A stretch of 13,703 bases of DNA from Flavobacterium sp. (GTDB lineage: Bacteria; Bacteroidota; Bacteroidia; Flavobacteriales; Flavobacteriaceae). Positions within the stretch are counted from its first letter, which is position 1. Each line of letters starts with the position of its first letter. Positions 7,202 to 13,703 of the stretch are shown here, one piece after another. The notes under the pieces were generated by a model that was not told where the DNA came from, did no database searches, and was given only the letters and a program-made list of their open reading frames with translations. The stretch covers positions 1-13,703 of the forward strand of contig JALRGZ010000089.1 of the NCBI GenBank assembly GCA_023253295.1, given 5' to 3'. The position numbers and the translations under genes are program-made.

Positions 7202-7450
7202 ACACAAAAAAGCCTTAATTTTTAGACTATCAGAATATTAGCTCAATTATTTTTTTCTATAAACAACCAATTCCAAATCAAAAAAACACCTGAAAAAAAC
7301 TGATTTTTTATTCAAAAAACAACAAGAACACCACAAAAAACTCCTAGATTATCAACCAGATAACCAACATCTAACCTCAAAACCCAAGAAAACGCAAGAA
7401 CATTATCTTCAAAAAATCTTTTCAAAAACTCTTTTTAACTGATTATGTTC
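7202..7450. other. Gene-free divergent spacer, A/C-rich on the plus strand
   Basis: This stretch separates the mraZ operator from the promoter of the alpha/beta hydrolase gene. I see no credible open frame, tRNA, hairpin terminator or repeat array in it. Its composition is lopsided: by hand count bases 7201-7440 hold 51 C and only 12 G on the plus strand, with long A runs. An eight-base inverted pair, GTTGATAA at 7181-7188 and TTATCAAC at 7349-7356, spans it. Confidence 0.6.
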
Positions 7451-7458
7451 TATATTTG
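7451..7458 (+). promoter_or_regulatory. Promoter -7 element for the alpha/beta hydrolase-engB unit
   Basis: TATATTTG fits the Bacteroidota consensus TAnnTTTG exactly. Transcription would start at about 7464, giving a leader of about 22 bases to the ATG at 7486. The -33 position has only a T run and no clear TTG. The element decides the gene start, because the in-frame TTG at 7456 lies inside it and would not be transcribed. Confidence 0.6.
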
Positions 7459-7485
7459 TCGAAATTGAAATTCGCATTCAAAAGC

Positions 7486-8250
7486 ATGGACAAAAACTAC
7501 AAAAAAGAAGGTCGATACAGTTATTATGAAGCTGGCGAAGGGACTCCAATTGTCATTTTACACGGTCTAATGGGAGGCCTAAGTAACTTTGACGGTGTTG
7601 CCCGTTACTTCTCTGACAAAGGATATAAAATTGTCATACCTGATCTACCTATTTACACTCAAAGCTTACTTAAAACTAACGTAAAAGCTTTTGCCAAATA
7701 CGTAAAAGACTTTATCACTTTTAAAGGTTTTGACCGAGTTATTCTTTTAGGAAATTCACTAGGAGGACACATTGCTTTGTACCATACCAAAATGTATCCA
7801 GAAAAAGTAGCCGGACTTGTAATAACTGGAAGTTCAGGTCTTTACGAAAGCGCAATGGGAGACAGCTATCCAAAGAGAGGTGATTATGAATACATCAAGA
7901 AAAAAGCAGAAGATGTATTTTACGACCCTAAAATTGCCACTCCTGAGTTAATTGACGAAGTTTACGCAACAGTAAATGACCGCATCAAATTGATCAAAAC
8001 ATTAACAATTGCTAAAAGTGCGATTCGTCATAATATGGCAAAAGATTTACCAAAAATGCACGTGCAAACTTGTATTATTTGGGGTAAAAACGACAAGGTT
8101 ACTCCACCGGAAGTAGCAACAGAATTCAACAAATTATTACCTAATTCAACATTATACTGGATTGACAAATGTGGTCACGCTGCCATGATGGAACACCCGG
8201 ATGAATTCAATAATTTATTAGAAGAATGGCTTAAAAAAACGAATTTATAA
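7486..8250 (+). CDS. Alpha/beta hydrolase, substrate unknown
   Basis: The 254-residue product is a single alpha/beta hydrolase fold. The oxyanion-hole motif LHGLMGG is at 25-31, the nucleophile elbow GNSLGGH at 89-95 (S91), the acid is probably D203 in WGKNDKVTP (199-207), and the histidine is H231 in CGHAAMMEHP (229-238). A cap region fills about 115-185. No signal peptide is visible, so it should be cytoplasmic. Family members include esterases, C-C hydrolases and haloperoxidase-like proteins, and nothing here picks a substrate. I chose ATG 7486. An in-frame TTG at 7456 would add ten residues, but it is part of the promoter element, and the sequence after 7486 (KEGRYSYYEAGEGTP) already starts at the usual first beta strands. 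engB follows after 25 bases, most likely on the same transcript. Confidence 0.9.
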   Translation: MDKNYKKEGRYSYYEAGEGTPIVILHGLMGGLSNFDGVARYFSDKGYKIVIPDLPIYTQSLLKTNVKAFAKYVKDFITFKGFDRVILLGNSLGGHIALYHTKMYPEKVAGLVITGSSGLYESAMGDSYPKRGDYEYIKKKAEDVFYDPKIATPELIDEVYATVNDRIKLIKTLTIAKSAIRHNMAKDLPKMHVQTCIIWGKNDKVTPPEVATEFNKLLPNSTLYWIDKCGHAAMMEHPDEFNNLLEEWLKKTNL

Positions 8251-8275
8251 GCTTTTTTAAATAAAAAAAACAGCA

Positions 8276-8896
8276 ATGAAAATCAATACTGCCGAATTTA
8301 TTATCAGCAACTCAGATGTAAGCAAATGTCCTAAAGACTTCTTGCCCGAATATGCTTTTATCGGCAGGTCAAATGTTGGAAAATCATCTTTAATCAACAT
8401 GTTGACCAACAACAAAAATTTAGCTAAAACATCTTCAAAACCCGGAAAAACACAGTTAATTAATCACTTTTTGATTAACAAAAACTGGTTTTTAGTCGAC
8501 CTACCCGGATATGGATATGCCAAGGTTTCTAAAAAAACTAAAAACGTTTTTCAACAATTCATTACAGATTATTTTGAAAAAAGAGAACAATTAGCCTGTG
8601 CTTTTGTACTGATTGACATTCGCCATGAAGCTCAAAAAATAGACATTGAATTCATGACTTATATGGGTGAAAGCGAAATTCCATTCTGTATCATTTTTAC
8701 CAAAGCAGATAAAATCAGCAGAACAAAAATAGATTCTCATATTGCAGCTTATAAAAAACAAATGTTTGCCAACAACTGGGCTGAAATGCCACCTTATTTT
8801 GTAACCTCATCATCCGAAGGAACAGGGAAAGACGAATTATTAAGTTATATAGACGAAGTCAATCAGGAAATTTTCAACAATAACAACGGATTTTAA
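8276..8896 (+). CDS. engB: Ribosome biogenesis GTP-binding protein EngB/YsxC
   Basis: EngB is a small TRAFAC-class GTPase needed for late assembly of the large ribosomal subunit and is usually essential. The 206-residue product shows all the G motifs: G1 GRSNVGKSS (30-38), the G2 region with KPGKTQ (55-60), G3 DLPGYGYAKV (75-84), G4 TKAD (142-145) and G5 around TSSSEGTG (177-184). DLPGYGYA is a hallmark of this family. Length and start are typical. The start ATG is preceded by an A-rich stretch and no strong Shine-Dalgarno sequence. The gene converges on gldC and ends 28 bases before a large hairpin. The C-terminus is a short asparagine-rich tail (NNNNGF). Confidence 0.96.
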   Translation: MKINTAEFIISNSDVSKCPKDFLPEYAFIGRSNVGKSSLINMLTNNKNLAKTSSKPGKTQLINHFLINKNWFLVDLPGYGYAKVSKKTKNVFQQFITDYFEKREQLACAFVLIDIRHEAQKIDIEFMTYMGESEIPFCIIFTKADKISRTKIDSHIAAYKKQMFANNWAEMPPYFVTSSSEGTGKDELLSYIDEVNQEIFNNNNGF

Positions 8897-8923
8897 ATTC
8901 AAATTTTAAAATCTCAAAATACA

Positions 8924-8965
8924 AAATCCCAAATTCCAATTTTTACTATTTGGAATTTGGGATTT
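8924..8965. terminator. Bidirectional terminator hairpin between engB and gldC
   Basis: AAATCCCAAATTCCAA (8924-8939) and TTGGAATTTGGGATTT (8950-8965) are perfect 16-base inverted arms with a ten-base loop. Downstream on the plus strand come T-rich runs (8967-8985). On the minus strand the stem is followed by a T-rich stretch as well. The hairpin sits between two convergent genes, so it probably stops both transcripts. The arms are unusually long and AT-rich for a terminator and could belong to a dispersed repeat. Confidence 0.8.
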
Positions 8966-8988
8966 CTTTTATTTGGACTTTTTTTAAA

Positions 8989-9324
8989 TTATTTTGTCAA
9001 TTCTAATTTTTCTGCAAAATATTCACAGAAATCTTTCATCGTTGCCGACATTTTCTCATCACCAGTAGCTCGATTAAAAGTATCTGACATCGCCACTAAT
9101 GTTTGGTGAAAGAAAATCTTCATTTCATCTACAGGCATATCTTTGGTCCACAAATCAATACGCATGCTTTCTTTAGCTTTACTATCCCAAACTGAAAGCA
9201 TAATCGCTTTTGATTCTTCTAATTCAATTCCTCCGTCTTTTGCCGTCCAATATAATTTTTCCGGAATACGGTTTTCATCTAATTCTACTAGAAAATTAAT
9301 TTCTGATTTATGTGTATTTGACAT
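8989..9324 (-). CDS. gldC: Gliding motility protein GldC
   Basis: The 111-residue product matches GldC as I know it from Flavobacterium johnsoniae: SEINFLVELDENRIPEKLYW (7-26), then WTAKDGG, and MRIDLWTKDMPVDEMKIFFHQ. It has no signal peptide or membrane segment, so it should be cytoplasmic. In F. johnsoniae loss of gldC reduces but does not abolish gliding. The biochemical role is unknown. The ATG shares one base with the stop of gldB (TAATG), which suggests translational coupling and a shared transcript. The gene ends 23 bases from the shared terminator hairpin. The adjacent gldB supports the assignment strongly. Confidence 0.92.
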   Translation of the reverse strand: MSNTHKSEINFLVELDENRIPEKLYWTAKDGGIELEESKAIMLSVWDSKAKESMRIDLWTKDMPVDEMKIFFHQTLVAMSDTFNRATGDEKMSATMKDFCEYFAEKLELTK

Positions 9325-10286
9325 TATTTCTTAGGTTTATAATTTGATTTTTCAAAAATTTCTTTTTCAGAAGTTTTCATTAACTGCGGCAAAGATACTT
9401 CATTATTTTTCATATACGAACGAACAATTTGCCATCCTATCCATGCCCCAACTTTCCCAGGAGATTCATTATCTATTTCTAAGTAAAATTTAGAAAAAGG
9501 AGCCGGACTTACAAAACGGGGAATTAACTTTTGATCATCATCATAAAGCAATTGTCCTTCAATAAAATAACGCCAAATATAATTCTCATTTTCCTGGCAC
9601 CATTTTAATTGATCATCAGTATACCCTATCTTATCTTCATCCGTATACTCTTCATCCAAAAGAACATCTTTAAGATACAAACCTTTACCTGCATAAATCA
9701 TTGCAGCCAAAAAACTTTTATCTCTTGATAGCATCACTTCTCTTCTGGCAAAACTCTCAACCACATCAGGCATTAACTGCTTTGGTTCAAAATTCTGTTT
9801 AATGTAATTTGGAAACTCATAAAACTTATGCTCTTTACCTAAATACATTTCTAAAGAAATAATCATCAAACTATCGGCATAAATTACCTTATTAGTATAA
9901 TCCATTTCCGAAATCACTGTATACACCTTTTTAGGAGTTTGCACTTTAGGAAAATGATATTTAATGCGTTTTAAAACATCTGCTATTTCAACTTTATAAA
10001 GATCAAAATCTGAAAACTTTTTTTGAACCTCAGTATACAATTCCCTCCAAAGAGGATTTTGCATTTTTTCCAACCAAACTGAATCATTATTTCCCTCAGG
10101 AAAAAAAAAAGGAAATTCTTTTTTCAATTTAGGCAAATCCTGAGGTGCTGTCTCAAAAAATATTTTATCAAATCGAATGAGTTGAAACGTTACAGGAATT
10201 GCTTCTACAGCTTTTTCTGCCTTATTTTTAGTACCACAAGACAAAAAAAAGAACAATAGAACTAAGAAAATTACATATCTTTTCAT
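9324..10286 (-). CDS. gldB: Gliding motility lipoprotein GldB
   Basis: The 320-residue product begins with a lipoprotein signal: MKRYV, a hydrophobic run of about eleven residues, and the lipobox FLSC with the acylated cysteine at 17. The mature protein should sit in the cell envelope, anchored by its lipid. The body is soluble, rich in aromatic and charged residues, and matches GldB as I know it (IPVTFQLIRFDKIFFE near 30-45, and SPGKVGAWIGWQIVRSYM near 274-291). In F. johnsoniae GldB is needed for gliding, and mutants also lose phage sensitivity and chitin use. Its molecular activity is not known to me. The gene is the first of a two-gene unit with gldC and is divergent from nadE across about 100 bases that hold two facing promoters. 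Confidence 0.93.
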   Translation of the reverse strand: MKRYVIFLVLLFFFLSCGTKNKAEKAVEAIPVTFQLIRFDKIFFETAPQDLPKLKKEFPFFFPEGNNDSVWLEKMQNPLWRELYTEVQKKFSDFDLYKVEIADVLKRIKYHFPKVQTPKKVYTVISEMDYTNKVIYADSLMIISLEMYLGKEHKFYEFPNYIKQNFEPKQLMPDVVESFARREVMLSRDKSFLAAMIYAGKGLYLKDVLLDEEYTDEDKIGYTDDQLKWCQENENYIWRYFIEGQLLYDDDQKLIPRFVSPAPFSKFYLEIDNESPGKVGAWIGWQIVRSYMKNNEVSLPQLMKTSEKEIFEKSNYKPKK

Positions 10287-10341
10287 TTTATTTTAATTAA
10301 ATTTGCACCATTATATCAGGACAACCAGTATGTTACCAAAA

Positions 10342-10348
10342 TATTTTG
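10342..10348 (+). promoter_or_regulatory. Possible -7 element for nadE (imperfect)
   Basis: TATTTTG is one base shorter than the TAnnTTTG consensus, so this is a weak match. Its TTTG half is part of the perfect ten-base palindrome TTTGCGCAAA (10345-10354), whose other half belongs to the gldB promoter. Transcription would start at about 10354, leaving about 34 bases before the nadE ATG. A second weak candidate, AAAATTTG at 10373-10380, is too close to the start codon. Confidence 0.35.
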
Positions 10349-10350
10349 CG

Positions 10351-10358
10351 CAAAGATA
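10351..10358 (-). promoter_or_regulatory. Promoter -7 element for gldB-gldC
   Basis: Read on the minus strand this is TATCTTTG followed by C, an exact match to the Bacteroidota consensus TAnnTTTG. Transcription would start at about 10345 and leave a leader of about 58 bases to the gldB ATG. I see no exact TTG at the -33 distance. Confidence 0.6.
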
Positions 10359-10387
10359 CGGTCCTGATGGTTAAAATTTGAACTATT

Positions 10388-11188
10388 ATGACTAAAAAAA
10401 GTACAATCAAAGTTGAAGAGGTAAACACTCATATTGTTAACTGGTTAAAATCTTATGCTGAAATTTCTAAAGTAAACGGTTTTGTCATAGGAATTTCCGG
10501 AGGTGTTGATTCTGCCGTAACTTCAACTTTATGTGCTCAAACAGGACTTCAGGTTTTATGCGTTGAAATGCCTATCCACCAACATCAAAGTCATGTAAGT
10601 CGTGCCAAAGAACATATCGAGCAACTTAAAAAACGTTTCTCTAATGTTGATAGCATTCACACCGATTTAACTTCTGTTTTTGAAACATTCAAAAAAGAAG
10701 TCCCTACAGACTTTGACGAAAATAAACTCAACTTAACTCTTGCTAATACCCGTGCTCGATTAAGAATGACTACACTATATTACTATGCCGGAGTTCACGG
10801 ACTTCTGGTTGCCGGTACCGGAAATAAAGTAGAAGACTTTGGTGTGGGATTCTATACTAAGTACGGCGATGGCGGAGTTGACTTAAGCCCAATTGCTGAT
10901 CTAATGAAATCAGATGTTTTTGCTTTAGCTGCTTATTTACAAGTCCCTGAATCTATTTTAACTGCTCAACCTTCAGATGGTCTATTTGGAGATGAAAAAA
11001 CAGATGAGCAACAATTAGGCGCCAGCTATGATGAATTAGAATGGGCCATGCTTGAAGACGAAAACAACAATCCTCAAGACAATTACACCGAAAGACAGAA
11101 AGAAGTGTTTAAAATCTACAAAAAACTAAACACAATCAATCAACACAAAATGAATCCTATACCAGTTTGTGTAATTAATCGGAATTAA
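10388..11188 (+). CDS. nadE: Ammonia-dependent NAD(+) synthetase
   Basis: NadE makes NAD from deamido-NAD, ATP and ammonia, the last step of NAD synthesis, in the cytoplasm. The 266-residue protein is the short form without an N-terminal glutaminase (nitrilase) domain, so it should use free ammonia. It shows the PP-loop SGGVDSA (37-43), ANTRARLRM (119-127), the long conserved block GTGNKVEDFGVGFYTKYGDG onward (143-169, ending in DLSPI), and QPSDGLFGDEKTDEQQLG (194-211). The ATG at 10388 gives a normal start. The next gene on the same strand is 95 bases away, with a weak possible terminator between them, so shared transcription is possible but not certain. Confidence 0.95.
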   Translation: MTKKSTIKVEEVNTHIVNWLKSYAEISKVNGFVIGISGGVDSAVTSTLCAQTGLQVLCVEMPIHQHQSHVSRAKEHIEQLKKRFSNVDSIHTDLTSVFETFKKEVPTDFDENKLNLTLANTRARLRMTTLYYYAGVHGLLVAGTGNKVEDFGVGFYTKYGDGGVDLSPIADLMKSDVFALAAYLQVPESILTAQPSDGLFGDEKTDEQQLGASYDELEWAMLEDENNNPQDNYTERQKEVFKIYKKLNTINQHKMNPIPVCVINRN

Positions 11189-11199
11189 TACGATTTTAT

Positions 11200-11229
11200 C
11201 TATAAAAAATAGTTTTATTCTTTTTTTTT
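11200..11229 (+). terminator. Weak possible terminator after nadE
   Basis: CTATAAAAAATAG forms a stem of only four AT-rich pairs and is followed by a T-rich run of about 18 bases. The T run is convincing but the stem is not. It may only reduce read-through into the response regulator gene. In the rest of the 95-base spacer I found no full TAnnTTTG promoter. Confidence 0.3.
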
Positions 11230-11283
11230 GCATAAATTTAATATACAATTCACACAAAAAAACAACCCTAAAAAAAAACAATT

Positions 11284-11913
11284 ATGATTAAAGTTTGTCT
11301 AGCCGATAATTTTCCGGTAGTGCATTTTGGAGTAAAATCTTACTTCAAAGACCATTCAGACATATCAATTGCTGCCAATGTTGGTAGTTTTTTGATGATT
11401 CGAGACATCCTACAAACTAAGGAAATTGATATTCTTATCTTGGACTTAGAACTTGAAGGACTTTCGAGTATTTTTGAAGTTAAATCGCTTTTAAAAGATT
11501 TTCCGAAAACTAAAATTATCATTTTCAGTGGTCTTTCTGAGCAAATTTATGCGCCTAATGCTATTAAAGCAGGTGTTGCAGGATATGTTCACAAAAAAGA
11601 AAAATTGGAAACGCTAGGACAATCTATAATCAAAGTTCATCAAGGTAAGATTATCATGAACGAAACCGTTAAGAAAAACCTAGCCTTGATTGCAAAACAA
11701 AGTAAAAGCGAACGCTTATATCGTAAATTATCTAACCGAGAGGTAGAGGTTTTACGTTATTTAAGTGGAGGAAAGAAAAACCACGAGATTGCAGAAATCT
11801 TAGGTCTTAACGAAAAAACAATTAGTACTTACAAATTACGTTTACTAACAAAATTAAATGTGACCAACTTGGTTGACTTAGTAAACAAAGCGAAGAGTTT
11901 GGAAATCGTTTAA
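11284..11913 (+). CDS. NarL/FixJ-family response regulator (REC plus LuxR-type HTH)
   Basis: The 209-residue protein has a receiver domain at about 1-120 and a LuxR-type helix-turn-helix at about 147-205 (KLSNREVEVLRYLSGGKKNH, then EIAEILGLNEKTISTY). The likely phosphorylated aspartate is D54 in LILDLEL, with S82 and K104 at the other two conserved positions. The usual acidic pair near the N-terminus is D8-N9 here, so one acidic residue is replaced by asparagine. Such regulators are normally phosphorylated by a histidine kinase, but none is encoded nearby, so its partner and targets are unknown. A long A-rich leader precedes the ATG. The stop codon is two bases from the stop of the convergent dnaG. 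Confidence 0.9.
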   Translation: MIKVCLADNFPVVHFGVKSYFKDHSDISIAANVGSFLMIRDILQTKEIDILILDLELEGLSSIFEVKSLLKDFPKTKIIIFSGLSEQIYAPNAIKAGVAGYVHKKEKLETLGQSIIKVHQGKIIMNETVKKNLALIAKQSKSERLYRKLSNREVEVLRYLSGGKKNHEIAEILGLNEKTISTYKLRLLTKLNVTNLVDLVNKAKSLEIV

Positions 11914-11915
11914 TT

Positions 11916-13703
11916 TTAAAAACGAGACATTACTCTCCCTAACTTTTTAGAGAAAGCACGAGTTAACTCATTATAATCTCTAATCATCATCAAAGACTCC
12001 ATATGATCCTGATCAGGTGATATGGAGTTTTTTAAGTCCTCAATAATTCGCCCCACCAAATACCATCTCATTGTCAAAATAGTTTCTGTTACATTTTGAG
12101 AAATGGTTTCCTGTTTGGTTTTAGGAAAAATATTCTGCCCTTCCCAGTTATGCATAACCATCTTTTCATCCTCCATAAGGATATCGGTAACTTCCGGAGC
12201 ATATTCGGTCGGTAAACGCATTAAGTAATGCTCCAGACTAAACTTATCATGCTGCAGATAATAATTGATTAAATCGTTGAAAATCCCTCTAAACAATGGA
12301 TTCGCCAATTCAACCTCATCTTCTTGCAAACTCAGATAAATACGCTGAAAAACCTTGTAATTTTTTATTTCAGAAACATTCACAATTTCCCCTTCATCAT
12401 TCGATTTCATCAAGACATCTTCAAACTCCTCCGTTTTATTACCATACAGCAATAAAATTTCGATAATCTTACGCTCCAAACGATACAGAATATCAACTTT
12501 TTCTGAAGCCTGACTTTGTTGTTGATACCCCGGTTCACCAGGGTAATCCTCTGGAGGCCCAAATCTGGGATCTTCGGGATCACCTCCCGCATAAGCCGTA
12601 TTTTGTGGAGGCTGGTTTCTGTGAACTTCAAAAGGCTTTTGTTCCTGTTTTTGCTTTTTAGAAACTTCAGCAGCATCTTTTTGAATCATTTGAGCCAAAG
12701 TACTTACCAGCACTTGCTCAGAAATATCCATAATACGGGAACATTCCTGGATATAAACTTCACGCTGAATACGGTCCGGAATCTTAGAAATACTCCCTAC
12801 CATGTCACGAATCAAATCCGCTTTCTTGATAGGATCATTCTTTGCCTCATCCATCAAAAGCGAGGCTTTGAACTGGATAAAATCTTTGGCATTATTTTCT
12901 AAATAAGCTACTAAATCATCATGAGGCGTTTTTTTAGCAAAACTATCCGGATCGTCTCCATCCGGAAAAGTACAAACCTTTACATTCATGCCTTCTTCAA
13001 GAATCAAATCGATTCCGCGAATAGAAGCACGAAGTCCGGCTGCATCTCCATCAAAAAGTACGGTAATATTTCTCGTCAAACGATTGATTAATCGAATTTG
13101 ATCCGGAGTCAATGCCGTTCCTGAAGAAGCTACCACATTTTCGATTCCCGACTGATTGAACTGAATAACATCCGTATAACCTTCTACCAGGAAACAATTA
13201 TTCAGCTTTGCTATTGATTGTTTGGCTTGAAATATTCCGTATAAAACTTTACTCTTATGATAAATTTCGCTCTCAGGTGAATTTAGATATTTAGCCGCTT
13301 TTTTGTCATTAGTCAAAATACGACCACCAAATCCTAAAACACGTCCCGACATACTTTGAATAGGAAACATCACACGACCTTTGAAACGATCAAAAGGACG
13401 ATCCTCTCTTGGAATAGTCAAACCGGTACTTTCCAAAAACTCCAACTTATAGCCTTTTCCTAATGCTTCTTTTGTCAAAGCATCCCAAGTTTCCGGCGAA
13501 TACCCTAAACTAAACTTTTGAATGGTTTCGTTGGTAAATCCTCTTTCTTTGAAATAAGAAAGACCAATAGCCTTCCCTTCTTCTGTATTTAAAAGTGTTT
13601 TATGAAAATAATCCTTAGCAAACTCAGAAACCAGATACATACTTTCACGGGCATCCATATTGGCTTTTTCTGCATCTGTCTGCTCGGTTTCTTCAATTTC
13701 GAT
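11916..13703 (-). CDS. dnaG: DNA primase, N-terminus cut by the window end
   Basis: DnaG makes the RNA primers for replication and works with the DnaB helicase. The frame is open to base 13703 and gives 595 residues with no start, so the start lies outside the window. The N-terminal CHC2 zinc-binding domain is missing, by comparison with the family about 90 residues. Present are the core RFKGRVMFPI (106-115 of this fragment) and the TOPRIM catalytic motifs VEGYTDV (173-179), LFDGDAAG (216-223) and PDGDDPDSF (247-255). A proline- and glutamine-rich linker follows at about 345-390, then a helical C-terminal region that should bind DnaB. An internal ATG at 13658 could be mistaken for the start, but family residues continue upstream of it (IEIEETEQ). 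The cut looks like a contig end, not a mutation. Confidence 0.96.
   Translation of the reverse strand: MEIEETEQTDAEKANMDARESMYLVSEFAKDYFHKTLLNTEEGKAIGLSYFKERGFTNETIQKFSLGYSPETWDALTKEALGKGYKLEFLESTGLTIPREDRPFDRFKGRVMFPIQSMSGRVLGFGGRILTNDKKAAKYLNSPESEIYHKSKVLYGIFQAKQSIAKLNNCFLVEGYTDVIQFNQSGIENVVASSGTALTPDQIRLINRLTRNITVLFDGDAAGLRASIRGIDLILEEGMNVKVCTFPDGDDPDSFAKKTPHDDLVAYLENNAKDFIQFKASLLMDEAKNDPIKKADLIRDMVGSISKIPDRIQREVYIQECSRIMDISEQVLVSTLAQMIQKDAAEVSKKQKQEQKPFEVHRNQPPQNTAYAGGDPEDPRFGPPEDYPGEPGYQQQSQASEKVDILYRLERKIIEILLLYGNKTEEFEDVLMKSNDEGEIVNVSEIKNYKVFQRIYLSLQEDEVELANPLFRGIFNDLINYYLQHDKFSLEHYLMRLPTEYAPEVTDILMEDEKMVMHNWEGQNIFPKTKQETISQNVTETILTMRWYLVGRIIEDLKNSISPDQDHMESLMMIRDYNELTRAFSKKLGRVMSRF

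Noticed and set aside
7178..7357. Possible DnaA boxes: TTATCAACA on the minus strand near 7181-7188 and TTATCAACC on the plus strand at 7349-7357
   Set aside because: Both differ from the DnaA box TTATNCACA at a conserved C. There are only two, with no cluster and no AT-rich unwinding repeat array, so an origin is not supported.
12516..12902. Open frame of 128 codons on the plus strand opposite dnaG
   Set aside because: It lies antisense to a well-conserved primase region, shows no recognisable motif, and is explained by the codon use of dnaG.
11916..13658. dnaG starting at the ATG at 13658
   Set aside because: Conserved primase sequence continues upstream in frame to the window end, so this ATG is internal.
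1..13703. A new defence, secretion or biosynthetic system
   Set aside because: Every gene except the hydrolase and the response regulator belongs to a known core or gliding family. There are no CRISPR repeats, nuclease-helicase clusters, toxin-antitoxin pairs, phage genes or tRNA-linked islands.

Overview
The window is AT-rich, core-genome DNA from a flavobacterium (Bacteroidota), most likely Flavobacterium or a close relative. The evidence is the pair gldB-gldC of the gliding machinery, promoter elements of the Bacteroidota type (TAnnTTTG), a 410-residue MraY with an enlarged loop, and weak Shine-Dalgarno use. Both ends look like contig ends. The right end cuts dnaG inside its coding region. 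The left end carries about 216 bases that do not belong to the rest.

Layout: (1) Bases 1-216 are foreign. Bases 2-127 are about 59% GC and encode the late part of an actinobacterial-type MFS exporter (EntS-like). Bases 128-216 are unidentified. At about 216/217 the sequence enters murD after codon 161. (2) Bases 217-7107 (minus strand) are the first part of the division and cell wall (dcw) operon, transcribed mraZ-rsmH-ftsL-ftsI-murE-mraY-murD, with overlaps or gaps of at most 14 nt. (3) Bases 7108-7485 are the divergent control region. It holds four MraZ boxes, a promoter for mraZ and a promoter for the gene on the other side. (4) Bases 7486-8896 (plus strand) hold an alpha/beta hydrolase and the ribosome-assembly GTPase EngB. 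They end at a strong hairpin terminator shared with the convergent gldC. (5) Bases 8989-10286 (minus strand) are gldB-gldC. (6) Bases 10388-11913 (plus strand) are nadE and a NarL/FixJ-type response regulator. The regulator runs into the convergent dnaG (minus strand) with two bases between the stop codons.

How the genes work together: the minus-strand operon makes peptidoglycan precursors (MurE, MurD, MraY) and septal machinery (FtsL, FtsI). MraZ sits first and probably represses its own operon through direct repeats just upstream. EngB, NadE and DnaG are housekeeping genes. GldB and GldC serve surface gliding.

I found no new defence system, mobile element, CRISPR array, tRNA or rRNA. The points most worth checking are the chimeric left end, the MraZ operator, the face-to-face promoters between gldB and nadE, the strongly strand-biased spacer at 7201-7440, and the extra loop in MraY.
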